Of a stretch of DNA of 64,000 bases, positions 26,092 through 34,877 are shown in pieces. The notes beneath the pieces are model-generated. The model did not search any database, was not told the origin of the DNA, and saw only the letters and a program-made list of their open reading frames with translations. A program made the translations under genes and the position numbers. Source of the DNA: Pseudoalteromonas sp. MSK9-3 (lineage in GTDB: Bacteria > Pseudomonadota > Gammaproteobacteria > Enterobacterales > Alteromonadaceae). The stretch is taken from contig NZ_MIET01000055.1 of NCBI RefSeq assembly GCF_003590335.1, forward strand, positions 1-64,000. Direction: 5' to 3'. The stretch's first letter is position 1. Each line of letters begins with the position of its first letter.

Positions 26092-27369
26092 TTAGTTGTC
26101 GCGGCTCAGGGGAATGGTAATTTTGATGCATGCACCTGCTTCTACGTTATATAAGGTGATTTTTCCGCCATGTAACTGGACTATATCGTTGCACAACGCG
26201 AGGCCTAATCCATGACCATTGGCTTTGGTGGTGTATAAGGGGTTTAACGCGTTCTCCAAATTAGCAAAACCGGGGCCATTATCGATAAACTCGATAACAT
26301 GGCTCTTCCCACTACACTGACTTTGCAGCATGACGAGTGTTTGTTCGTTGCTCGCTTCTCGGGCGTTTTTCAATAAGTTAATTATGAGCTGCTCAAATAA
26401 GAGCGGATCCGCATAACAACTTTTTTCACCACCATAACGGATGATAACACCTTGTTCATTGGCATTAGCCATGATTAATTTATGCATATCAAAATGACGA
26501 GGAGCGGGTGTTGGTAAGCGGCTCAGTGATCCGTATGCGTTAATAAAGCTAAGCAGTGATTCACTGCGAGATTTTATACGTGAAAGTGCCTGTTTAGTTT
26601 GTTGTTCAGGCAGAGCCTCAAAGCTGAGTAGAGTATCCGCCATAGAGGCCATAGGTGTTAAAGAGTTGTTCAGCTCATGAGATAGTACGCGAATAATATC
26701 CGCCTGCGACGCTCTTTTTGCGTCTTGAAGTTGCGCACCAATAAAGTTAGCAATGATCAACGTGTGTTCACTTTCTCCCAATTGATAACAATTTAGTTGC
26801 CAGTCTTTTTTAAATTCGAGGTGTTGGCAATGTATGTTGGTGATGTTAAAGCCGCATTCAGCTAATGTCATATCTCGCAGTAAAGGCACACTAAGGTGTT
26901 GGTGCATTGGGTGATTAAAAAAGGTGAGGCGATTATTTTTATCAAATAAAGCCACAGGTTGTGGCCAGTGTTGAAATAGGCTATCAAGTACAGTGGGAAT
27001 GTGTGAAAAAGTGGTATGTGCAGATCTTGCGTTATGCTGAAAAGCCTGTTCGATTTGACGACTTAGCTGAGCGAGCGGGTTACTCGCATCCTGAAACTCT
27101 AAGCTGACATTTGACTGCCCATGCTGTTTTGCGTGTACAAAAGCTTGAAGTTGTGCAATGGGTTCATGCCAGCTCCGATAGATGTGATAGGCAGCGTATA
27201 TTGACAGGTAACTTATGATTATATTGAGCGTTAAAGTCAGTAATGGATCGTTAAAACTTTGCTGGATCAATATTGTACTGAGCGACAATATACATAGAAT
27301 AACGGCGCTGAGTGTCGTAATAAATTTATGCTTATGACTCACCTTGTTCAGTTTCATCGCGTCATTCAT
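26092..27369 (-). CDS. Membrane sensor histidine kinase of the exporter locus
   Basis: The 425-aa protein has two closely spaced N-terminal membrane segments (about 16-36 and 42-63) and a PAS-like region (PQPVALFDKNNRLTFFNHP). The H-box is RVLSHELNNSLTP, followed by HATPase_c with N-box NLLKNAREAS, G1 DNGPGF and G2 GHGLGLALCNDI. ATG at 27369 is chosen because it overlaps the regulator stop by 8 nt, exactly as in the paralogous pair at 17631; a longer frame to 27468 lies inside the regulator. It sits at the 3' end of the adaptor-ATPase-permease-regulator-kinase cluster and probably controls it. Confidence 0.87.
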   Translation of the reverse strand: MNDAMKLNKVSHKHKFITTLSAVILCILSLSTILIQQSFNDPLLTLTLNIIISYLSIYAAYHIYRSWHEPIAQLQAFVHAKQHGQSNVSLEFQDASNPLAQLSRQIEQAFQHNARSAHTTFSHIPTVLDSLFQHWPQPVALFDKNNRLTFFNHPMHQHLSVPLLRDMTLAECGFNITNIHCQHLEFKKDWQLNCYQLGESEHTLIIANFIGAQLQDAKRASQADIIRVLSHELNNSLTPMASMADTLLSFEALPEQQTKQALSRIKSRSESLLSFINAYGSLSRLPTPAPRHFDMHKLIMANANEQGVIIRYGGEKSCYADPLLFEQLIINLLKNAREASNEQTLVMLQSQCSGKSHVIEFIDNGPGFANLENALNPLYTTKANGHGLGLALCNDIVQLHGGKITLYNVEAGACIKITIPLSRDN

Positions 27370-28735
27370 TATCATCAATATAACGTTCGAGTTGATACTT
27401 CTCGAGTCTACGATAGAGCGCATTACGAGATATGCCAAGTGCTTTAGCTGAAGCACTGATATGTTCATTGTGTTCTGTTAGTACGTCAATGATGCGTTGT
27501 TTTTCAAGGGCCGCGAGGGTGAGATCAGGAACGGGATGTTGCGCTTGTGTGTTAGTTGAGGCCGGGTTATCTATTAAAATATGCGCGATGTCGATTTGTT
27601 CATGCGCGCAAATTAACACAGCTCGCTCAATCACATGGCCTAATTCACGTACGTTGCCGGGCCAGTTATGCTCAAGCAGCAAACGACTGGCCGATTGACT
27701 TAGTTTGGGCGGTGTTTTGTTATATTTAGTGGCAAAGTGCGTAATAAAGTGATTGGCCAGAGGAATGATATCGTCACTGCGCTCGCGCAAAGCCGGTAAG
27801 GTAATAACAAAGGTATTTAAGCGGTAATATAGGTCTTGCCTAAATTGCCCTGCGGAGATGGCGGCATTTAGGTCCTGATTGGTTGCTGCTATTAAGCGGA
27901 CATTTGCTTGCTCACTTTTATTTGCCCCTAGTGGCATAAATTCGCCTGTTTCTAATACTTGCAGCAGTTTAGGTTGTAAATGCAGGGGTAAAGTACCAAT
28001 TTCATCCATAAATAAAGTACTGTTATGTGCTCGACTAAAGGCGCCGGTACGATCTTGTTTCGCGTCAGTAAACGCGCCTTTATGATGACCGAATAGCTCA
28101 CTTTCAAAAAGTGTTTCAGTTAATGCACCCATATTGAGAGAGATGAGTGACTGCGCATGCCGTAAGCTCAATTGGTGAATACGGTTGGCGAGTTGTGATT
28201 TACCAGTCCCGTTTTCGCCTAAAATGAGGAGATTGGCATCAGTGGGGGCGAGTTGCTGTAAAAGTTGTTCTAATTGCTGCATTACGGGAGAGGTTGCGAC
28301 CCATTGCATCGTGTTCGCAGACTCACCTTGTGCCGGACATTGAGTGGTTTCGGCCTGATTGGCTGCGGCAATATGCGTCGATACTTGGCTTAATAGTTTC
28401 TCTTTACGCCACGGCTTTTCAATAAAATCTTTTGCGCCCAATTGCAGTCCTTTAACGGCTAACTCTATGTTTGCCCAAGCGGTCATGAGCATAACTGGGA
28501 TATGCTTTGGGGTGATGTCGCCAAGTAACTCTAGTCCTTCATTACCTGAGGTGGTATCTCGACTGAAATTCATATCAAGTAGGATCAAAGAGGGTGTTAA
28601 CCGTGATAATAATTGCAGACATTGTGCGGGACTGTCTGCTTCTATGACTCTGTAACCTGCTTGTGAAAGCAAAAGTGATAGGGCAAATCGAATATCATCG
28701 TTATCGTCGACTATCAGTATAGACTGTTGTGTCAT
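27362..28735 (-). CDS. NtrC-family sigma-54 response regulator of the exporter locus, GAFTDA loop
   Basis: The 457-aa protein has a receiver domain (Asp54 in ILLDMNFSRD), AAA+ domain (Walker A GENGTGKS 173-180, Walker B LFMDEIG, GAFTDA at 220-225) and C-terminal Fis HTH (SASAKALGISRNALYRRLEKYQ). As in the 16286 paralogue the sigma-54 contact loop ends DA, not GA. It lies 78 bp after the permease gene on the same strand, with a hairpin between (28747-28766). Start 28735 is chosen for the conserved start of the receiver; an alternative ATG at 28768 would run through the hairpin. Likely target: the divergent sigma-54-like promoters at 33235-33610. Confidence 0.88.
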   Translation of the reverse strand: MTQQSILIVDDNDDIRFALSLLLSQAGYRVIEADSPAQCLQLLSRLTPSLILLDMNFSRDTTSGNEGLELLGDITPKHIPVMLMTAWANIELAVKGLQLGAKDFIEKPWRKEKLLSQVSTHIAAANQAETTQCPAQGESANTMQWVATSPVMQQLEQLLQQLAPTDANLLILGENGTGKSQLANRIHQLSLRHAQSLISLNMGALTETLFESELFGHHKGAFTDAKQDRTGAFSRAHNSTLFMDEIGTLPLHLQPKLLQVLETGEFMPLGANKSEQANVRLIAATNQDLNAAISAGQFRQDLYYRLNTFVITLPALRERSDDIIPLANHFITHFATKYNKTPPKLSQSASRLLLEHNWPGNVRELGHVIERAVLICAHEQIDIAHILIDNPASTNTQAQHPVPDLTLAALEKQRIIDVLTEHNEHISASAKALGISRNALYRRLEKYQLERYIDDNE

Positions 28736-28746
28736 AGCAATTAACC

Positions 28747-28766
28747 GAGGCAGCTCGTGCTGCCTC
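28747..28766 (-). promoter_or_regulatory. Hairpin between permease and regulator genes
   Basis: GAGGCAGC-TCGT-GCTGCCTC, an 8-bp perfect GC-rich stem, sits 12 bp upstream of the regulator start and 47 bp after the permease stop. There is no T-run, so it is more likely an mRNA processing or stability element, or an operator, than a terminator. Confidence 0.45.
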
Positions 28767-28813
28767 ATCCTTATTATTGTAAGTAGTATTCTGTTAATGT
28801 GTTATCAGGCGAC

Positions 28814-31276
28814 TCATTGTTCTCTAAGTGCCTTCATTGGGTCCGCATTAATGATACGCCATACTACCAAAATAATAGCGAAAAACACGATAGTTATTAG
28901 CAAGCTAGTGAAAAAAAACAGTGAGGGCCAAGAAAATGAAGGGAGCATGGCAACCTGTTTTTGCAACATAAAATAAAGACCACATGCACTGGTAATGGCG
29001 ATACCTAACGCGCTAAAAAGTAAGTGTTTGAACGTAGCCAAGGTATGGCTAAGCAAGGTAAATCGCGTAGCACCTGTGGCCATGCGAATAGCCAGTTCAA
29101 AGCGCTTCAGCTCAGTAAAGCTTATCGCCATGCCATTACTCCCTACTGCAGCGAGTAATAGTGTCAAGATTGATAGCCCAGCCACAAAGTAAAATTGTAC
29201 ACGCTCATCTAGCATCTCTGTTGCCCAGCGCTCATTTAAGCTCTTCACTTCCACATACTTAATTTCAGGGTGTGCATGGGTGATTGCTTGGGTTATTTGC
29301 TCTGAACTTAACCCATGCTCATTGGGCAATTGCATGACCAGTTGCATATTTAAATTATCAAGTGCATGGCGAGCATTAAATAACGTTGGATAGCCATCAC
29401 CTTTGCTCATAAGGGTATAATTGTTGGCGATAATGCCCACGACTTGCAAAGAAGCGACTTTTATCCCGAGTACTGACTCCAGGGTGCCATCAGTGGTCAA
29501 TTTTCTTGCGAATGCTTCATTTATGAGTGCGACTCGCGCTTGGCTTGTGTACTCATCCTCTGTGACATTACGGCCCGCGAGTAGGGGGATATTGAAGGCA
29601 TTAATATAGTCAGGTGCAATATATTTGGCTAAAAAAGTGAGTCGTTCGTTGGTTTCTGAGTTTTGCGTCATATTAATCGTTGATGCAAACCCAAAAGGCT
29701 CATCGGCACTTTGTAGTACAGTAATATCATGGTGTAGTTGATGTAGTGCAGTTGTTACGCTGTTTTTTACCGCTATCATTGCGTTGAAACGTTTGTGACG
29801 TTCAGGTTCATTGACATCCTCTTCGTCAGGGAGTTCTGGCAGCTCACCATGGCGTATGATTTCTGCAACATAGGTATTGCCTGGGGTAAACCCTAAAGTG
29901 ACATTGAGCGTGCTAAAGGCCGATTGGGCCAGCATGGCTGTACCGGTCAAAATTACTGCGGCTGAGCTGATTTGGGCGATAAATAGCACTTTACTTAACA
30001 CGGTTACTTTACCCGCGTTGAGACCTTTGTTACCACTATTTAGATTGCTCACTAACTGTTGTTGGTTAAATTGTGTGGTTGATAACACTGCAAAGAATAG
30101 GTTAATAATAAGCGTGGTGATGAGTGCGATGCTAATGGTGACCATGTCGAGTTGAACCAGTTCGATCAATTCAAGGTTACCACCACTAACAATCGGCAAC
30201 ACTCGGATGATCCAGGCCGCACCAAGTAGGCCCAGTAGTGCCGACAATGCAAATGTAGGGATATTCTCTAGGAAACTCATGATGATCAGCTTTCTACGAT
30301 TTGCACCTAGGCACAGCTGAGTTGCAAACTCTTGTTCACGCTGTTGGTAATGGGCAATAAATAGATTGAGTAGATTTAAGCTCGCCATCAGTAATAAAAT
30401 GATGACAGTAGCAAGTAAAAACCAGATCATGGTATTTTGCTCAAGCATTAAGGCATCACGGTATTGCTTCACTGTGGTCACTGGTCCCAGTGACTCAATA
30501 ATCGAATTCATAGGCCCAAGCTCACTGGCATGGTCACGATAGTAATTATGCCAGAACTGTTCAACATCACTTTCGGTAATGGGGCGGCTTGTTTCTCTAA
30601 ATAGAGCACGTACATCTCCACTGATAGTCATCAGCGTAGGTGTTTTGATTTGTTCAGCTAAGTTGTAGTAGCGCCATACTTGTTGGCTATATTTTTCATC
30701 ATTGCCTGGTGTAAATGACTGGAAATCTGTAACAATGCCTTTGATTTGCATTTCAGCTTCACCAAGGTGCAGCGTTTTACCTATAACGGCAGGGTCAGAA
30801 CGATATGCGCTGTGCCATAGGCTTTGAGAAAGCCAAATGGCATCTTGCGTGTTCATTAGCGACGGCATTTCGCCTAGAAGCAGTTCTCCACCGAGTGTAT
30901 CTAATATGTTATCACTGGCAGAAAACGCAGAAACAGGGTAGTGAGTGCCGTTGACGGTGACTTTATCATCATCCACTGAGAAGGATGTAAAGTCACCATA
31001 GTCCTGATACTGCTGGGCTAACAAAGCAACTCGCTTTTTGGTAAAAATAGAGGTGGTGAGTTCACCCGATACGGTCACTCGGCGGTCGATTTGATATAAC
31101 GCTTGCTCATCTTTTACATCTGGTAGCGGCTTAAAAATGAGGTTACTGCTTATCGCGACGACAGCCAAGACGGCAGCCAATGTTAAACTTAACGTCAATA
31201 TAACGGGTAACGATAGGCGTGGCAGGGTGAATAAACGCTGCACCCCATGGCGTAATGCGCGAAAATAAAAACTCAT
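28814..31276 (-). CDS. MacB-like ABC exporter permease (long, two FtsX units)
   Basis: The 820-aa permease has TM1 near residues 20-45, a ~220-residue extracytoplasmic MacB-PCD-type domain, and three TMs (about 285-400, MIWFLLATVIILLLMASLNL). TM5 is near 425-445, a second extracytoplasmic domain follows, and three C-terminal TMs (from about 695, FYFVAGLSILTLLLAAVGSNGM) end in the FtsX tail. This two-FtsX, eight-TM arrangement is seen in long MacB-type permeases of exporters with separate ATPases. Its start overlaps the ATPase stop by 4 nt (ATGA). Works with the ATPase and HlyD-like adaptor upstream to move a substrate outward; the substrate is unknown. Confidence 0.88.
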   Translation of the reverse strand: MSFYFRALRHGVQRLFTLPRLSLPVILTLSLTLAAVLAVVAISSNLIFKPLPDVKDEQALYQIDRRVTVSGELTTSIFTKKRVALLAQQYQDYGDFTSFSVDDDKVTVNGTHYPVSAFSASDNILDTLGGELLLGEMPSLMNTQDAIWLSQSLWHSAYRSDPAVIGKTLHLGEAEMQIKGIVTDFQSFTPGNDEKYSQQVWRYYNLAEQIKTPTLMTISGDVRALFRETSRPITESDVEQFWHNYYRDHASELGPMNSIIESLGPVTTVKQYRDALMLEQNTMIWFLLATVIILLLMASLNLLNLFIAHYQQREQEFATQLCLGANRRKLIIMSFLENIPTFALSALLGLLGAAWIIRVLPIVSGGNLELIELVQLDMVTISIALITTLIINLFFAVLSTTQFNQQQLVSNLNSGNKGLNAGKVTVLSKVLFIAQISSAAVILTGTAMLAQSAFSTLNVTLGFTPGNTYVAEIIRHGELPELPDEEDVNEPERHKRFNAMIAVKNSVTTALHQLHHDITVLQSADEPFGFASTINMTQNSETNERLTFLAKYIAPDYINAFNIPLLAGRNVTEDEYTSQARVALINEAFARKLTTDGTLESVLGIKVASLQVVGIIANNYTLMSKGDGYPTLFNARHALDNLNMQLVMQLPNEHGLSSEQITQAITHAHPEIKYVEVKSLNERWATEMLDERVQFYFVAGLSILTLLLAAVGSNGMAISFTELKRFELAIRMATGATRFTLLSHTLATFKHLLFSALGIAITSACGLYFMLQKQVAMLPSFSWPSLFFFTSLLITIVFFAIILVVWRIINADPMKALREQ

Positions 31277-31965
31277 GCTACTGCCTCCTTATGCTCTACT
31301 AATATTTTGCCATCAAATAAGCGAATTTGACGACGGGCCATTTGGCTGTAGCGTTCGTCATGGGTCACCATGATAACCGTGGCACCGTTTTCGTTGAGTG
31401 TTTTAAGTAGTTGCATCACCGCGTCGCCATTTTGGCTATCAAGGTTGCCGGTTGGTTCATCAACAAGCAGCAAATCAGGGTTGCCAACCAGTGCTCTGGC
31501 AATGGCAACACGCTGTTGTTGACCACCGGATAGCTGACTGGGTTTGTGTGCTAGTCGGCCATCCATATTCACCGCACTCAATTGTTTTTCGACAGCGGCT
31601 TTAATATCGGCACTAGGCATACCTCTATGCTCTAATGGTAGCGCGACATTTTCAAATACAGTCAGGCTATCGATTAAATTAAATGATTGAAAAACATAAC
31701 CAATGTGCTTATTTCTTACCTGTGAACGCTGATCAATTTTAAGTTGGTGTGTATCGATATTGGCAAGTTGATAACTGCCATTCGTAGGCGTATCGAGTAA
31801 ACCTAAAATACTGAGCAGTGTCGACTTTCCACAACCTGAAGGCCCAGAGATAGAGATAAACTCCCCTTTATTAATGCTCAGAGAGATCTCATGGAGAGCA
31901 TGGGTTTTCACTTGGCCTTTGCTGTACACTTTATTGATATTGTTAATAGTTACGAGTGCAGTCAT
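31273..31965 (-). CDS. ABC exporter ATPase, MacB/LolD type
   Basis: The 230-aa ATPase has all motifs: Walker A ISGPSGCGKSTLLS, Q-loop FQSFNL, signature LSGGQQQR, Walker B LLLVDEPTG, D-loop NLDS and switch His in VTHD. The pattern matches the MacB/LolD/SalX subfamily that energises FtsX-type permeases. It lies between adaptor and permease genes, with a 12-bp gap and a 4-nt overlap, so stoichiometric expression is likely. Confidence 0.93.
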   Translation of the reverse strand: MTALVTINNINKVYSKGQVKTHALHEISLSINKGEFISISGPSGCGKSTLLSILGLLDTPTNGSYQLANIDTHQLKIDQRSQVRNKHIGYVFQSFNLIDSLTVFENVALPLEHRGMPSADIKAAVEKQLSAVNMDGRLAHKPSQLSGGQQQRVAIARALVGNPDLLLVDEPTGNLDSQNGDAVMQLLKTLNENGATVIMVTHDERYSQMARRQIRLFDGKILVEHKEAVA

Positions 31966-31977
31966 GAGGGCGTTTCC

Positions 31978-33234
31978 TTAAAGTTGTGCGTTATCTAGGG
32001 CCAATTGGCTGTAAGTATGCCATTGACTTAAATTGTTTGTGATAATTTTGTCACCAGCAAGGGCTCCTGAGGTGATCAATAAGTGACGACCTGATAGCTC
32101 TCCAAAGGTGATATGTATTTGTTCAAGCAGTGCTTGTTCGGTGACTTTTTTGTAAAGTGGCTGGGTGCTGAGTGGCTTTAGACCTGCGCGTTGCTCTACA
32201 TATAAGGCATTATGTACATGCTCAACAAACACTTTGGCATTGATGGGTTGTGCAGGTCGTACATTATCTGGCAGTGATGACTGTACGTGTATTTCAGCAA
32301 TAATATAGCCATTTTCAACAACGGAACCCAGTTGCTTCACTGTGCCTTGTAATGGGCCTTGCTTATGATCAAGTATGACCGCTGCGCCTATGTTGATGCG
32401 TTCAGCAATACGCTGTGGAATGTTGAGTTTTGCCATTAACTCTGACTTGGAGCCCACTCGCGCCATGGCTTGCCCTTGGTTAACACGTTGGCCAAGCTCA
32501 ATGTCTAAGCGTTGCAAAGTGCCAGAGATACCTGCTTTTATGGTTAGGTCGGCTACTTTATTGGCAATTAATGACACCTGCTTTTCTTGTTGCTTCAATA
32601 AAATATGCTGCTGTTGCAGTTCAAGTTTGTGCATTTCTTTTTGTTTACTGAAACGGTAGTCAGCGAATTCATAGCGCTTTTTCAATTGGTTATATTTTAA
32701 TGTGGCCCGCTCTAATTCTATTTTGGCGGCGATCCCCTGTTTGGCTAAACGTTGATTTACATCGACATCTAATTTGGCGGCTTGAATTTGGCTATCGATG
32801 TCCGCTAATTCTCCTTGAAATGTCAGCTGTTCATTTTGTTTTTGAAACTGAAATGACGCGAATTCAGATTGCATACGCTCTAACTTTGACTCGGCTTCAA
32901 AGTGTTGTTGCTCTAAATCGGGGTTAGAGAGCATGGCAATAATGGTGTCTTTGGTGACATCTGTACCGGCGCGCAAGTAAATTTCACTCACCTGCCCATC
33001 TGCAGGTGCGCTGACCAATCGTTCAAAGCGAGATGCGAATTGGCCAAACACAGGTGTCATGATGTCAATATCACCTTGTTGCACAATGACTGTGTGCAAC
33101 GAGTCATTGGATAATGTCGGCATTGCAGGGCGCAGCGCTAAGTAAGCCATAGATGCCATACAGCCTAGTGCGATTAGGCTCGTGATTATTTTCTTCTTGT
33201 TGGACTTTTTGACTGGGTTGATATCAATGTTCAT
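31978..33234 (-). CDS. Periplasmic adaptor (HlyD/MacA-like) of the ABC exporter
   Basis: The 418-aa adaptor has one N-terminal membrane segment (about 15-32, IITSLIALGCMASMAYLAL) and the first half of a lipoyl/barrel-sandwich domain (VSAPADGQVSEIYLRAGTDV). A long coiled-coil hairpin follows (about 110-215, rich in Gln, Lys, Leu), then the second lipoyl half (LTIKAGISGTLQRLDIELGQRV) and a beta-barrel plus membrane-proximal domain. It bridges the permease to an outer-membrane channel that is not encoded here. GGAG lies 9 bp before the ATG. First gene of the minus-strand operon; a sigma-54-like promoter lies 37-53 bp upstream. Confidence 0.9.
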   Translation of the reverse strand: MNIDINPVKKSNKKKIITSLIALGCMASMAYLALRPAMPTLSNDSLHTVIVQQGDIDIMTPVFGQFASRFERLVSAPADGQVSEIYLRAGTDVTKDTIIAMLSNPDLEQQHFEAESKLERMQSEFASFQFQKQNEQLTFQGELADIDSQIQAAKLDVDVNQRLAKQGIAAKIELERATLKYNQLKKRYEFADYRFSKQKEMHKLELQQQHILLKQQEKQVSLIANKVADLTIKAGISGTLQRLDIELGQRVNQGQAMARVGSKSELMAKLNIPQRIAERINIGAAVILDHKQGPLQGTVKQLGSVVENGYIIAEIHVQSSLPDNVRPAQPINAKVFVEHVHNALYVEQRAGLKPLSTQPLYKKVTEQALLEQIHITFGELSGRHLLITSGALAGDKIITNNLSQWHTYSQLALDNAQL

Positions 33235-33270
33235 TTATTAAGCTCCACTGCTGGCGATATAGTGAATATA

Positions 33271-33287
33271 TGAAATTTTGATGCCAA
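33271..33287 (-). promoter_or_regulatory. Sigma-54-like promoter of the first exporter operon
   Basis: Minus strand reads TTGGCATCAAAATTTCA. The -24 element TTGGCAT is excellent; the -12 element is TTTCA instead of TTGCA at the standard spacing. The predicted start would leave a leader of about 27 nt before the adaptor ATG at 33234. Confidence 0.45.
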
Positions 33288-33358
33288 AAAATAAAGCTAT
33301 TTAAAATCAGTAGTTTACTTGTTTTCCTTGCTCGGTAATTAATTGAAGTGTGCGATAT

Positions 33359-33376
33359 CGAACAGTGAGGTGTTCG
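33359..33376. promoter_or_regulatory. Inverted repeat, candidate activator site 1
   Basis: CGAACA-GTGAGG-TGTTCG is a perfect 6-bp inverted repeat with a 6-bp spacer. Its distance (~74 bp) upstream of the minus-strand promoter fits an NtrC-type enhancer site. Confidence 0.4.
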
Positions 33377-33470
33377 GTTTTAAAAGAAGTTATGATTTTG
33401 AAATCGATAGCGCGTGCATAGTTATGAGTGATTGTGTGCTACTTGCTATGATAAATCGTTATATCAAAAC

Positions 33471-33485
33471 CGGAATAGTATTCCG
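33471..33485. promoter_or_regulatory. Inverted repeat, candidate activator site 2
   Basis: CGGAAT-AGT-ATTCCG is a perfect 6-bp inverted repeat flanked by AAAAC and ATTTT. It is ~74 bp upstream of the plus-strand sigma-54-like promoter. Its sequence differs from site 1. Confidence 0.4.
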
Positions 33486-33557
33486 ATTTTGGAGAGAACT
33501 GTTCATGATTTTTGGACTTTCAAACTTAAGGTTATGAAATAAATAGATTTAAAGCAT

Positions 33558-33573
33558 TGGCATGCTTCTCGCT
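33558..33573 (+). promoter_or_regulatory. Sigma-54-like promoter of the second exporter operon
   Basis: TGGCATGCTTCTCGCT keeps the GG-N10-GC core of sigma-54 promoters (TGGCAYR-N4-TTGCW) with one weak position in the -12 box. Transcription would start near 33583, just upstream of the adaptor frame at 33611. Confidence 0.55.
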
Positions 33574-33610
33574 ATGTGCCAGATACTATGAATTTAAAAA
33601 AGCGTAAATT

Positions 33611-34854
33611 GTGGACTGTGTGAAACCAAAACCAGACCGATCATACCAATATATCATTGTATTGTTGTGTATTAGTTTACTCATATTTGGAGTTAGCTGG
33701 CTTTTATATGACTCAAACAAGGTAACAGTGATAAAGCGTACGGATATTTTGGTTGATACGGTCAAACAAGGGCCAGTATCTATCAAGGTCAGTAGTTTTG
33801 GTAAATTACACAGTGCTGAGCGTTATATTATTACCAGTGAGAGTGATGCAATAGTCGAAGCGGTACTTCATCAAGCGGGTAGTATTTTACAAAAAGGTCA
33901 GGTCATTGCACGTTTGTCTAATCCCGATTTGCAGTTGCAAGTAAAGCAGCATGAGCAGTTATTACAGCAAGCAATAATAATGCGAGCGCAGCTACAGCTT
34001 ACCCATCAGCGGGAGCTGCTGTTAGAGCAAGCTGAAATTGATACCCTCATCGGGGATTTAAAAACGGCTGAACTTGAATTCACGGCACAACAAGCTTTAT
34101 TGCGTAAAGGTATTGTCTCGATGTTGACGTTTTTACAAGTGAAATCCAAAAAAGAGAATCTCACACGTCAATTAAGCAGTATAAAAACGCGCTTTTTACA
34201 ACTTGAAAAATTACAAGCCAGCATGCTGCAACTTGCGAAGCAACGTATAGATATGCAGTCTTGGGAGCTGACGCGGTTGCGTACTCGGGAGGCAAATTTA
34301 ACCGTAAAAGCACCTCAGCTTGGCGTGTTACAGCGTATGCCTTTAACTGTGGGGCAAAGTGTGAAAAAGGGGCTGAGTTGGCATTATTGGGTAGCCCGAA
34401 AAACTTAACTGCACGGTTGAAAGTGCCGCAAAGTGTCATAGCCAAAGTGGCTATTGGCCAAAGATGTGAAGTACGGATCCGCGAGCATAGTGTGGCTGGG
34501 GTTGTGCAGAGAATAAGCTCTCAAGTAGAAAATAACAGCGTTGAGGTGGAAGTGAGTCTTCAAGGGGAGCTGCCTTTGAGTGCGAGGCCTTTGTTGAATA
34601 TTGATGCTGAGATTATTGTGGCACATTTGCATGATGCATTGTATATGTTGCGACCAGCTCACTACAGTGCATTTAAGCCGGTGGTTTTATATAAAATATT
34701 AGCTGGAGGTCAGACAAAAGCGACTAGGGTCAGTTTTGACACTAGTTCAGGAAAACTTGCCGTCATCGCTGACGGTGCAAGCGCTGGTGAACAGTTCATT
34801 ATTTCAGACTTAACAACGCTGGCGCAGCAAGGTGCGCAGGTGGAATTGTATTAA
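33611..34854 (+). pseudogene. Frameshifted HlyD-like adaptor of the second ABC exporter
   Basis: Frame one (33611-34408) gives the membrane segment (about 15-33), first lipoyl half and coiled coil (about 110-215) of an adaptor. The homologous continuation (GAELALLGSPKNL, VPQSVIAKVAIGQ, to the C-terminus ending AQQGAQVELY) is in the next frame up to 34854. The break is at GTGAAAAAGGGGCTGAG (about 34364-34380): one extra A or G would restore the frame. The 5' end is also unclear (GTG at 33611 or 33620, no good RBS; a short ATG frame at 33588 stops quickly). Layout and length match the intact adaptor at 31978. It may be a decaying gene or a base-call error. Confidence 0.7.
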
Positions 34855-34877
34855 TCAAATCATATTTTTGGGAGTAC

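Larger units (their letters stand above)
33235..33610. other. Divergent control region of two ABC exporters, 376 bp
   Basis: Both flanking genes are HlyD-like adaptors reading outward. The region holds sigma-54-like promoters near both ends (33271-33287 minus, 33558-33573 plus). Two different inverted repeats lie centrally, at 33359-33376 (CGAACA-GTGAGG-TGTTCG) and 33471-33485 (CGGAAT-AGT-ATTCCG), each about 74 bp from the nearer promoter. No credible gene was seen. Confidence 0.6.

Noticed and set aside
34364..34380. Programmed -1 frameshift in the adaptor gene
   Set aside because: The direction is right, but the site is G AAA AAG, not A AAA AAG, and no stimulatory SD or hairpin was seen. 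A missing base is more likely.
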